From an uncultured Paraprevotella sp. (GTDB taxonomy: Bacteria; Bacteroidota; Bacteroidia; Bacteroidales; Bacteroidaceae), in NCBI GenBank assembly GCA_900766785.1, contig CAAFWT010000074.1:1-24973 (forward strand): a DNA stretch of 24,973 bases, in the 5' to 3' direction. The notes below the pieces were generated by a model, which saw only the letters and a list, made by a program, of their open reading frames with translations, had not been told where the DNA came from and did no database searches. The position numbers and the translations under genes were made by a program. Shown here piece after piece: positions 7,073 to 13,045 of this stretch; the stretch's first letter is position 1; each line of letters opens with the position of its first letter.

Positions 7073-8665
7073 TCACTTGGCGTCGATGGTGAAAAAGTCA
7101 GCCAGATAGATGCCTGGCAGGATAAACCTGGACTTGTTCTTCTCCCAAGTGATACGCGAGAAGGAAATGTCGGTCAGCGGAGCAGAAATATTTCCGCAGG
7201 GCACATTCTCCGTGCGTCCACGCAGTTGCAGACACCCATTGTGCTTGGTCTGGTCACCATTGAGCAGCATGAGTGTTTCCCATTGGCCGTCTTTCTTGCA
7301 GACGTCGCGTATGTTGGTAAAACGTGTCCACTGGGTGGAGTCCCGATGGCTGATGTATATACGACTGCCTATGCCCGAGGCCAGCAAGCAGTTTTTCCCT
7401 GTGCGGATGATGAATCCGAAGGCATTGGCCATCTCGGGAATGTATTCCACGCGGAAATGAAGTTCGTCGATATCAAACTCTGTGGATTTCTCGTCCCCCT
7501 GTCTCATGAATCCTCTCATGATGTCCTTTCCCTGCGCCTCAGAGATGTCTGGCAACACTTCCTTCAGGACAGCCAGCGAACCTGTGAAGAAGGGTTCGTC
7601 ATAATAGGATTCTACGGCAAAGGGAGACACGCATTGGGCATTGCATTCGCTCAGGGCATACCATATCCTGTCGGGGTTGGCATAGGTTTCAGGGATGAAG
7701 AGCATATTATCCTCACGGCTGTATATCTTGCAGAACGAGCGGAAATCTTTTGCATAGATGTCCGGTGATATCCAGTCAATATGGGATGTATATCGCTTAT
7801 AGTCATCCAGCACCTCGGGGATAGGTCCACCATTGGGGAAGGTGCCCAGAGGATTTCCTTCGTCGAGCCAGCAATTGACAAACATGGGTATGTCATATGC
7901 CTCCTTTCCTGCCTTGGCCACAGCATCCAGATAGAGAGCAAAATGATGTGCCATGAAATGCATCTTCGCTTGTGGTGTATCTCCATAGCGTGCCCGTTCG
8001 GCGCTCTTGGCATAGAGTTCCATCACCTGTGGAGAGTGGTCGATGTCCAGGAATGTTCCAGGCTCATTCTCCACTTGTATGGCTATGACGCGCCCCGTGT
8101 GGTCATATTCACGAATGTGCTTCATGAGGGTAGAGAAGGCTTTGGCATCGGCCTTGAGTGCTTCCTTGCAGAATGGAGAGACGGTGGTGGTAAGGTGACC
8201 GTCTGCCTTCCTGGTTCTGAAGAATCTCTTGGCATCCTGTTTGGCCCAAAGGGGCATGTAGGACGATTCGCCGTTTTTCCATGTTGCAAACCACAGGATG
8301 ACGATACGCATCTGATGTTCTTCTGCCAAGTCTATCATGCGGTCTGTGAGTGTGAAGTCAAACTTGCCTTCTTCGGGCTCAAGCTGTTCCCAAGTGACAG
8401 GTGCCAGCACGGCATCCAGCCCCATAGCCTTCATCGTGATGATGTCCTTGGTGAGCACATAGTCGGTGGATGTACTGGAGTTTCGGGTTTCACCTGCTAT
8501 CAACAACGTAGGTTTCCCATCCACGAACAGGCGTTTGATACCTCCATACTCAGCCACGTAACATACCGAGTTGTCCTGCTTCTGCTTGGCGCTAAGGGGT
8601 TGTCCTATCATCATTGCTCCACAAACCCATAGAATGAAGGACCGTGTCAACCAATTGTTTCTCAT
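7073..8665 (-). CDS. Secreted GH35-like beta-galactosidase family protein
   Basis: A 530-residue protein with a signal peptide (residues 1-26, ending LSA). The catalytic barrel shows a VTWEQLEPEEGKFDF block (about residues 90-104), VENEPG with the likely acid/base Glu201, and LFIPET with the likely nucleophile Glu326, as in clan GH-A beta-galactosidases of the GH35/GH42 type. The C-terminal 150 or so residues look like the beta-sandwich domain (DUF5597) found in some GH35 enzymes. It should release galactose or a related sugar from oligosaccharides in the periplasm or at the surface. No SusC/SusD pair is nearby. The substrate is unassigned. It follows the HXXEE protein gene by 112 bases, which contain a small CGGGA/TCCCG hairpin but no clear promoter. 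Confidence 0.8.
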   Translation of the reverse strand: MRNNWLTRSFILWVCGAMMIGQPLSAKQKQDNSVCYVAEYGGIKRLFVDGKPTLLIAGETRNSSTSTDYVLTKDIITMKAMGLDAVLAPVTWEQLEPEEGKFDFTLTDRMIDLAEEHQMRIVILWFATWKNGESSYMPLWAKQDAKRFFRTRKADGHLTTTVSPFCKEALKADAKAFSTLMKHIREYDHTGRVIAIQVENEPGTFLDIDHSPQVMELYAKSAERARYGDTPQAKMHFMAHHFALYLDAVAKAGKEAYDIPMFVNCWLDEGNPLGTFPNGGPIPEVLDDYKRYTSHIDWISPDIYAKDFRSFCKIYSREDNMLFIPETYANPDRIWYALSECNAQCVSPFAVESYYDEPFFTGSLAVLKEVLPDISEAQGKDIMRGFMRQGDEKSTEFDIDELHFRVEYIPEMANAFGFIIRTGKNCLLASGIGSRIYISHRDSTQWTRFTNIRDVCKKDGQWETLMLLNGDQTKHNGCLQLRGRTENVPCGNISAPLTDISFSRITWEKNKSRFILPGIYLADFFTIDAK

Positions 8666-8777
8666 TATCTTTCTCTCTTTGTTTTGTATGGTTATGAAGT
8701 TAGTTTCTCTATAATATTTGGGGAAGCCTTCGGGAAGAATCCCGCTGTTTTGTTTCTATGGTAATCACTTCACCCCT

Positions 8778-9290
8778 TCAGCCCATCTTCATGCCTATCC
8801 AATGAGCCAGTCGCAAGTTGAGAACCATAAACAGCACACCGGCCAGTCCACAAGCCAGTATCTCTCCCATGCTCATCACCAGCCAGATGCTCCACAGTCC
8901 GTAAGCCGCAAAGGGGAGAAGGACGATGGCGGTGGCAAGTCCCGGGGTATAGCTCCTGACCAGAAGCGATATGCCCATGTGGATGATCAGATGCAGGGAG
9001 AAGGCTATGAATATTGCCGACCATATCTGCAGGGCAAATGTTCCCTGCACAAGCACGTAACAGGTGATGGCCATGACGATGAGCAGTTCCTCGAGCATCG
9101 CCAGCAGAAAGGCTTTGGTATGCATGCTGGAGAGATGCCGGATGAGCCGTTCGCATCGGGGAAACTTCTCCATGAGGGTATCCTTGTGCTCCTTCATCCA
9201 TTTGGATTGCCACAGGACTTCTTCGGCCTCATGTATCACGAAGGCCAGGGGGAAGGGTAGTACCAGACTTAAGATAGCGAGTGCACTCAT
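8778..9290 (-). CDS. HXXEE-domain membrane protein
   Basis: A 170-residue protein with about four to five membrane segments. Near the N-terminus FVIHEAEEVLW supplies the HxxEE motif (His20, Glu23, Glu24), and a second polar helix carries HTKAFLLAMLEELLIV; further conserved-looking His residues occur in the third segment (LHLIIHMG). HXXEE proteins are integral membrane proteins whose His/Glu residues may bind a metal, but no activity is established that I can cite. It sits between the EamA gene (57 bases upstream) and the GH35-like gene. Length and motif fit the family. Confidence 0.8.
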   Translation of the reverse strand: MSALAILSLVLPFPLAFVIHEAEEVLWQSKWMKEHKDTLMEKFPRCERLIRHLSSMHTKAFLLAMLEELLIVMAITCYVLVQGTFALQIWSAIFIAFSLHLIIHMGISLLVRSYTPGLATAIVLLPFAAYGLWSIWLVMSMGEILACGLAGVLFMVLNLRLAHWIGMKMG

Positions 9291-9347
9291 TATATATATT
9301 TATTATGTGGTTTGTATTCTGTCAGAGATTAAATACGAGCAGGATGG

Positions 9348-9794
9348 TCAGAGTATCATGACCAGGGAGCCCGCCAGCAAGAGCAGTCCACCCACTACCG
9401 TTTTCCAGGTGAGCGATTCACCCAGAAAGATGACGGCAAAGATGATGGTAATGACGATGCTGCATTTGTCTATGGGAGCCACTTTGTTGACATCACCCAT
9501 CTTGAGTGCATGAAAGTAGAACAGCCATGAGGCACCTGTGGCCAGGCCCGAGAGAATGAGAAAGAGCCAGCTGCGGGGTGTGATGTGGCTGATGGCTGTC
9601 ATGATGCCAGCTGACGACTGGCTGTGTCCGTTGGTCAGGAAGACCATCAGCCAGGCCATTATCAGTACCACCATGGTGCGTATGGCAGTAGCAAGATTGG
9701 AATTGACTCCTTCCACACCCACCTTGGCCAAGATGGTGGTAGCGGCAGCAAAGACCGCAGAAAGGATAGCAGATATCAGCCACACGTGTTTCAT
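9348..9794 (-). CDS. Single-domain EamA/DMT-family transporter
   Basis: A 148-residue inner-membrane protein with four to five hydrophobic segments, representing one EamA domain rather than the usual fused pair. The N-terminal KHVWLISAILSAVFAAATTILAKVG region and the GDVNKVAPIDKCSIVITIIFAVIFLGESLTW region are typical of EamA. One-domain members are thought to work as dimers and export or import small metabolites. Two ATGs are possible, at 9800 and 9794; AAAGG lies about 8 bases before the second, so I chose 9794. Either start falls within about 12 bases of the menA stop, so it is co-transcribed with menA. An open frame reaching back to 10175 runs through menA and is not real. Confidence 0.83.
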   Translation of the reverse strand: MKHVWLISAILSAVFAAATTILAKVGVEGVNSNLATAIRTMVVLIMAWLMVFLTNGHSQSSAGIMTAISHITPRSWLFLILSGLATGASWLFYFHALKMGDVNKVAPIDKCSIVITIIFAVIFLGESLTWKTVVGGLLLLAGSLVMIL

Positions 9795-9805
9795 ATGCAT
9801 TACCT

Positions 9806-10747
9806 TTATAGCAGAGTTCCTATGGCAGCCAGCAGGGCAAAGAAGAAGATATTGAGGGCTGTGGATCCCAGTACCTGATTGAGAACTGAACCATGATGGA
9901 TGCGTACCAGGCTGCGCCAGGCGCGGATATGTGGTACCAGGTATATCATGGGCAAGAGAGCTCCCCAGGGCCTGTCTTCCATCCATTGCCACTGGCATAG
10001 TGCCACTCCTATGATGCCCAGCAGGAGATAAAGCCATTCGGTGGCACGCGCTCCTATGCTGATGACAAGTGTGTTCTTCCCCACCTGGGCATCCGTATCG
10101 CGATCGCGATAATTGTTGACGATGAGCAGATTGTCGGTTACCAGTCCCATAGCCACGGAGAGCACCCATACGCAAGTGGGAACCTCATGGAGCTGTATGT
10201 AATAGGTGACACACACGGGAATGATGCCAAAGAAGACCAGCACCAGGATGTCGCCCAATCCCAAGCGCGCCAGGCAAGTGGTGTACAGAAAGGCAAAGAG
10301 AGCACAGAGTAATCCTATGATGACAAGAGGCCAACCTCCCCACCATACCGTTGGCAAAGCCATCAGCAAGGCCAGGATGGTGGTGATGGCGATGGCACGT
10401 CGCATGGCAGGTAGGGTCACCCATCCCTGGGCACACGCACGCTTAGGCCCCAGCCTCTCCTCGCCATCCACTCCGTTCACGCAGTCGAAGTAATCATTGA
10501 TCAGATTGGCATCTATCTGCATCATCAAGGCAAAGAGCAGACACAACATGGCTGGTATCCACTCAAAGGTGATGCTCTGGCAAGCATTCCCCGAATGAAT
10601 ATCCCTCCATGCCAGAGCTAAGGCCAGCAGGACAGGGGCTGCTGCGCCCGTAAGTGTCTTAGGCCTTGTGGCCAGAAGCCAAGCTTTGGGGCTGTTGGTC
10701 TTCACCTGATTATCTTCACAGAGATCTGCTTTCTTTACCTCTTTCAT
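9806..10747 (-). CDS. menA: 1,4-dihydroxy-2-naphthoate polyprenyltransferase
   Basis: A 313-residue inner-membrane UbiA-superfamily enzyme that attaches the prenyl tail to dihydroxynaphthoate in menaquinone synthesis. The first Asp-rich motif DANLINDYFD (residues 79-88) and the second NNYRDRDTDA (residues 211-220) are both intact, and the N-terminal LLATRPKTLTGAAAPVL is characteristic of MenA rather than other UbiA members. About nine membrane segments are visible. The gene is 95 bases downstream of the Gfo/Idh/MocA gene and almost abuts the EamA gene. The other men genes are not in the window, which is common when menA is scattered. Confidence 0.92.
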   Translation of the reverse strand: MKEVKKADLCEDNQVKTNSPKAWLLATRPKTLTGAAAPVLLALALAWRDIHSGNACQSITFEWIPAMLCLLFALMMQIDANLINDYFDCVNGVDGEERLGPKRACAQGWVTLPAMRRAIAITTILALLMALPTVWWGGWPLVIIGLLCALFAFLYTTCLARLGLGDILVLVFFGIIPVCVTYYIQLHEVPTCVWVLSVAMGLVTDNLLIVNNYRDRDTDAQVGKNTLVISIGARATEWLYLLLGIIGVALCQWQWMEDRPWGALLPMIYLVPHIRAWRSLVRIHHGSVLNQVLGSTALNIFFFALLAAIGTLL

Positions 10748-10842
10748 GCGTACTATAGCCTCTGTTTACTTCTCCTCCTCAGCACTTATCTGCAGACGAA
10801 TCTTCTTGGGCAAAAGAGAAAAGACCATGAATAGTGGGGGTG

Positions 10843-11814
10843 TCAGTCCATGGGATACCTTACTCCCCATTCCTCTCTGAGCTTGTCCATCTGACACATG
10901 ACGTCGATGGTCTCGGCATGAGGCATGAGGGGAGATTCCAGCAAGCCCTCCTCTATACAGCGCTTGCATTCAAACACTTCGTACTCGTATCCGTTGATCA
11001 TGTCGGCAGGTTTCTCGTAGGCAGCCACCTTGCGGAAGTCCTGGTAGACCTCTATCAGTTCGGGACAGTTGATGTTGTCCACGCGTATGTATCCCTTGGT
11101 GCCGCTGATGATTCCCTGACGGTCGTTCTGGCAGAGGGCTCCTGCCTGCAGGTTGGCCATCTTTCCGTCTCGATAAGAGAGTGAGATGCACTCATGGAAA
11201 TCCATTCCCGTATCGCTGTAATGCACATTGCTGACGGTACGTATCACATCGTTGCCAAAATACATGCGTGCAAACGTGATAGGGTAGATGCCCACATCGA
11301 GCAAGGCTCCTCCGCAGAGTTCGGGTTTGAAGAGTCGCTCCACCTGATCTATCTTATAGCAGAGTGTGGCTGTGAGCACTTTGGGTTCTCCTATGGCACC
11401 ACTATCCATGATTTCCTTTATCTTGCGCGACATGGGCATATAGCGAGTCCAGATGGCTTCTGTGACGAAGACGCCCCGTTGCTCGGCAAATGCCAGGAGT
11501 TCTCTGGCCTCACGTGCATTGGCCGTAAAAGCTTTCTCCACCAGGCAAGGCTTGCCATGCTCTACCGCCAGACGGGTGTGGGCATAGTGATGGGAATGCG
11601 GGGTGGCCACATAGATGATATCCACCTGAGGGTCATTGACCAGTTCTTCATACGAGCCATAGGCTTTCTCTATGTTGTGCTCTTTGGCAAAGGCAATTGC
11701 TTTATCAAGCGAACGGGATGCCACGGCATAGCATTCACATCCTTTTGGCTTGCTGGCCAGCGCCTCAGCCATCTTTCGAGCAATCTTTCCTGCTCCAAGT
11801 ATTCCCAGTCTCAT
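10843..11814 (-). CDS. Gfo/Idh/MocA-family oxidoreductase
   Basis: A 323-residue cytoplasmic protein. The N-terminal nucleotide-binding fold begins LGILGAGKIARKMAEAL (residues 3-19), then YVATPHSHHYAHTRLAVEHGKPCLVEKAF, in which Glu93-Lys94 is the conserved EK pair (EKA here instead of the common EKP). The C-terminal alpha/beta domain carries LLDVGIYPITFA with the family's Asp-x-Gly-x-Tyr-x motif. Members are NAD(P)-dependent dehydrogenases of sugars, inositols or similar polyols; the sugar is unknown here, although the gene lies upstream of a galactosidase-like gene on the same strand. Its promoter at 11952-11982 gives a leader of roughly 130 bases. Confidence 0.88.
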   Translation of the reverse strand: MRLGILGAGKIARKMAEALASKPKGCECYAVASRSLDKAIAFAKEHNIEKAYGSYEELVNDPQVDIIYVATPHSHHYAHTRLAVEHGKPCLVEKAFTANAREARELLAFAEQRGVFVTEAIWTRYMPMSRKIKEIMDSGAIGEPKVLTATLCYKIDQVERLFKPELCGGALLDVGIYPITFARMYFGNDVIRTVSNVHYSDTGMDFHECISLSYRDGKMANLQAGALCQNDRQGIISGTKGYIRVDNINCPELIEVYQDFRKVAAYEKPADMINGYEYEVFECKRCIEEGLLESPLMPHAETIDVMCQMDKLREEWGVRYPMD

Positions 11815-11951
11815 AGTTGATGTTTTTTAATAATTTGGTTATGTGAGATATTTTGATTGTGTGTCTCTTGATACTTATGGAAGTCATATTTCTCTCTCTG
11901 AGGGCCTGCTTCTGCTCTTCACTCAAGGATAGAAGATGCCTTATGGTCTTA

Positions 11952-11982
11952 CAAAGTTAGCAAAATCGGGTTACATTGCCAA
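11952..11982 (-). promoter_or_regulatory. Bacteroidota promoter upstream of the Gfo/Idh/MocA gene
   Basis: On the minus strand TTG (complement of 11980-11982) and TAACTTTG (complement of 11952-11959) are 20 bases apart. The start codon at 11814 lies about 130 bases away, so the transcript would have a fairly long leader in which I see no recognised riboswitch. Confidence 0.55.
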
Positions 11983-12072
11983 GCGATATTCCCTCGTTTT
12001 CGTCTTTCTAGGCTCATTATGCGTGTGTGAAGTCCTGTGGTTCTGATTTGTCTTGGTAAATGAGCATCTGCT

Positions 12073-12129
12073 GTTTGGCTCAAACACGATGTTCGTTTGA
12101 CTTAAACATTTGGCGAGTTTGATGCAAAC
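12073..12129. repeat. Array B: three 13-base hyphenated palindromes at a 22-base period
   Basis: Units are GTTTGGCTCAAAC (12073-12085), GTTTGACTTAAAC (12095-12107) and GTTTGATGCAAAC (12117-12129), with 9-base spacers ACGATGTTC and ATTTGGCGA. All share GTTT...AAAC arms and start exactly 22 bases apart. It lies in the 346-base gap (11815-12160) between two minus-strand genes, close to the 3' end of the Cys-rich small protein gene. Apart from the promoter, an inverted repeat GCTCATT/AATGAGC (12012-12018 with 12059-12065) and this array, nothing else was recognised in that gap. Confidence 0.75.
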
Positions 12130-12160
12130 TCATATGCAGATTCCATGACATCGAAGCCAA

Positions 12161-12364
12161 TTATCGTTTGATGATTTCCTTAGTAATATCCATATAGGGT
12201 CGGATGCCAAGGATATAGTCCTGGTAGAGCTCCGAGGCATCCTTGCCCTTGAGAATATGACACTTGCCGCACGAGGGGCAATGTCCCAGGCATTCCCATT
12301 GTTCCTGCACATATGTCAGGCGTTCCTGGGGCGTGGAATGAAGGATATGAGGAGGCTGATTCAT
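12161..12364 (-). CDS. Small Cys-rich protein, unknown function
   Basis: A 67-residue soluble protein. Four cysteines and a histidine are packed in one stretch: Cys25, Cys29, Cys32, Cys35 and His36 in WECLGHCPSCGKCH, which could bind zinc or an iron-sulfur cluster or act as a thiol relay. I do not recognise a named family. It starts one base after the rhodanese stop codon (TAA, one base, ATG), so translation is very likely coupled to the rhodanese. This pairing suggests a sulfur- or metal-related role, but that is inference. A second frame at 12130-12312 is a shadow. Confidence 0.65.
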   Translation of the reverse strand: MNQPPHILHSTPQERLTYVQEQWECLGHCPSCGKCHILKGKDASELYQDYILGIRPYMDITKEIIKR

Positions 12365-12365
12365 C

Positions 12366-12755
12366 TTATCTGTTGGCTTTCATCCATCCCTTGTAACCGC
12401 TTTTCAGTTCCACCACGTGATATCCTTTTTTGGCAAGCATTCGTGCAGCCTTTCTGCTGCGCTTCCCACTGGCACAATATAGGGCTATGGTATGATGAAG
12501 GGGCAGCATGGAAGTGGCCCTGCTGAGGAAGTCCTCTCTGAGAACATCTATATTGATGGCTCCAGGGATATGTCCTTCGGCATATTCCTCAGGGGTGCGT
12601 ACATCCACACAGATCACCCCAGTATCGGCAATCGTCTGAGCAAACTCATCGGCATCCACTCTCTGGTGGTAGGGATGAAGAGGACAGCAGTTCGGAAGGA
12701 GGAATACACATCCCAAGATGAGGAGGAGAAGAAACAGACTTTTCAGCATAGTCAT
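12366..12755 (-). CDS. Rhodanese-like lipoprotein
   Basis: A 129-residue protein with a hydrophobic N-terminal segment ending in LLPNCC, giving a lipobox-like site (Cys23 or Cys24), so it is probably membrane-anchored in the periplasm. The single rhodanese domain (about residues 32-129) has the entry CVDVRTPEEYAEGHIPGAINI and the active-site loop CASGKRS with catalytic Cys94, then a conserved GYKGWMKA end. Rhodaneses bind persulfide sulfur and pass it to an acceptor. The start could also be the ATG at 12749. The next gene is the tightly coupled Cys-rich small protein. Its promoter is at 12832-12862. Confidence 0.88.
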   Translation of the reverse strand: MTMLKSLFLLLLILGCVFLLPNCCPLHPYHQRVDADEFAQTIADTGVICVDVRTPEEYAEGHIPGAINIDVLREDFLSRATSMLPLHHTIALYCASGKRSRKAARMLAKKGYHVVELKSGYKGWMKANR

Positions 12756-12831
12756 AGCACGTACACATTATATATATAATAGGGACAATCATCATCAGGT
12801 ACAGGCAGGCCCGTCCGTCATGATAACGTTA

Positions 12832-12862
12832 CAAAGATACACATTATTTTTCTCTCTCTCAA
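12832..12862 (-). promoter_or_regulatory. Bacteroidota promoter for the rhodanese operon
   Basis: On the minus strand TTG (complement of 12860-12862) and TATCTTTG (complement of 12832-12839) lie 20 bases apart. The start codon at 12755 is about 75 bases downstream. Confidence 0.6.
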
Positions 12863-12931
12863 GAGAGTAAGGAGTGTAATATGATATAGAGTTTCCGATG
12901 ACCGATTATGGACAAGAGCCCCCTGTCATCG

Positions 12932-13009
12932 TTTTGTAAAATATTGGTAACCACGTGTAACACAATCTTGATTTATGTGTAACATCCCTAAAATGCACTT
13001 GTAATATCA
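12932..13009 (+). promoter_or_regulatory. Pho-box-like direct repeats upstream of the TonB receptor
   Basis: TGTAAC at 12956-12961, TGTAAC at 12978-12983 and TGTAAT at 13000-13005 are exactly 22 bases apart; the first two share GTGTAACA. Weaker related sites TGTAAA (12935-12940) and GGTAAC (12946-12951) precede them at spacings of 11 and 10 bases. The 11-base module and the hexamer (reverse complement GTTACA or TTTACA) resemble the TT(A/T/C)ACA repeats bound by PhoP in Bacillus. The sites end just before the -7 box at 13016, a normal position for an activator. Confidence 0.5.
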
Positions 13010-13015
13010 TAGTCA

Positions 13016-13023
13016 TACTTTTG
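13016..13023 (+). promoter_or_regulatory. Bacteroidota -7 promoter box for the receptor/phosphatase operon
   Basis: TACTTTTG matches TAnnTTTG and lies 22 bases before the ATG at 13046. No good TTTG is found 20 bases upstream (the nearest TTG, at 12999-13001, is only 14 bases away), which fits a promoter that needs an activator. Confidence 0.5.
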
Positions 13024-13045
13024 CATCCGAAATGGTTTAATACAG

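Noticed and set aside
7781..8632. A 283-codon plus-strand open frame within the GH35-like gene
   Set aside because: The minus-strand frame carries the signal peptide and catalytic motifs; the plus frame shows none.
9795..10175. Long N-terminal extension of the EamA open frame
   Set aside because: It overlaps menA, is Cys/His/Arg-rich and non-membrane in character, while the EamA domain starts at 9794 or 9800.
11815..11941. Riboswitch or upstream reading frame in the long leader of the Gfo/Idh/MocA gene
   Set aside because: No conserved riboswitch core was recognised, and a roughly 41-codon frame overlapping the start has no supporting evidence.
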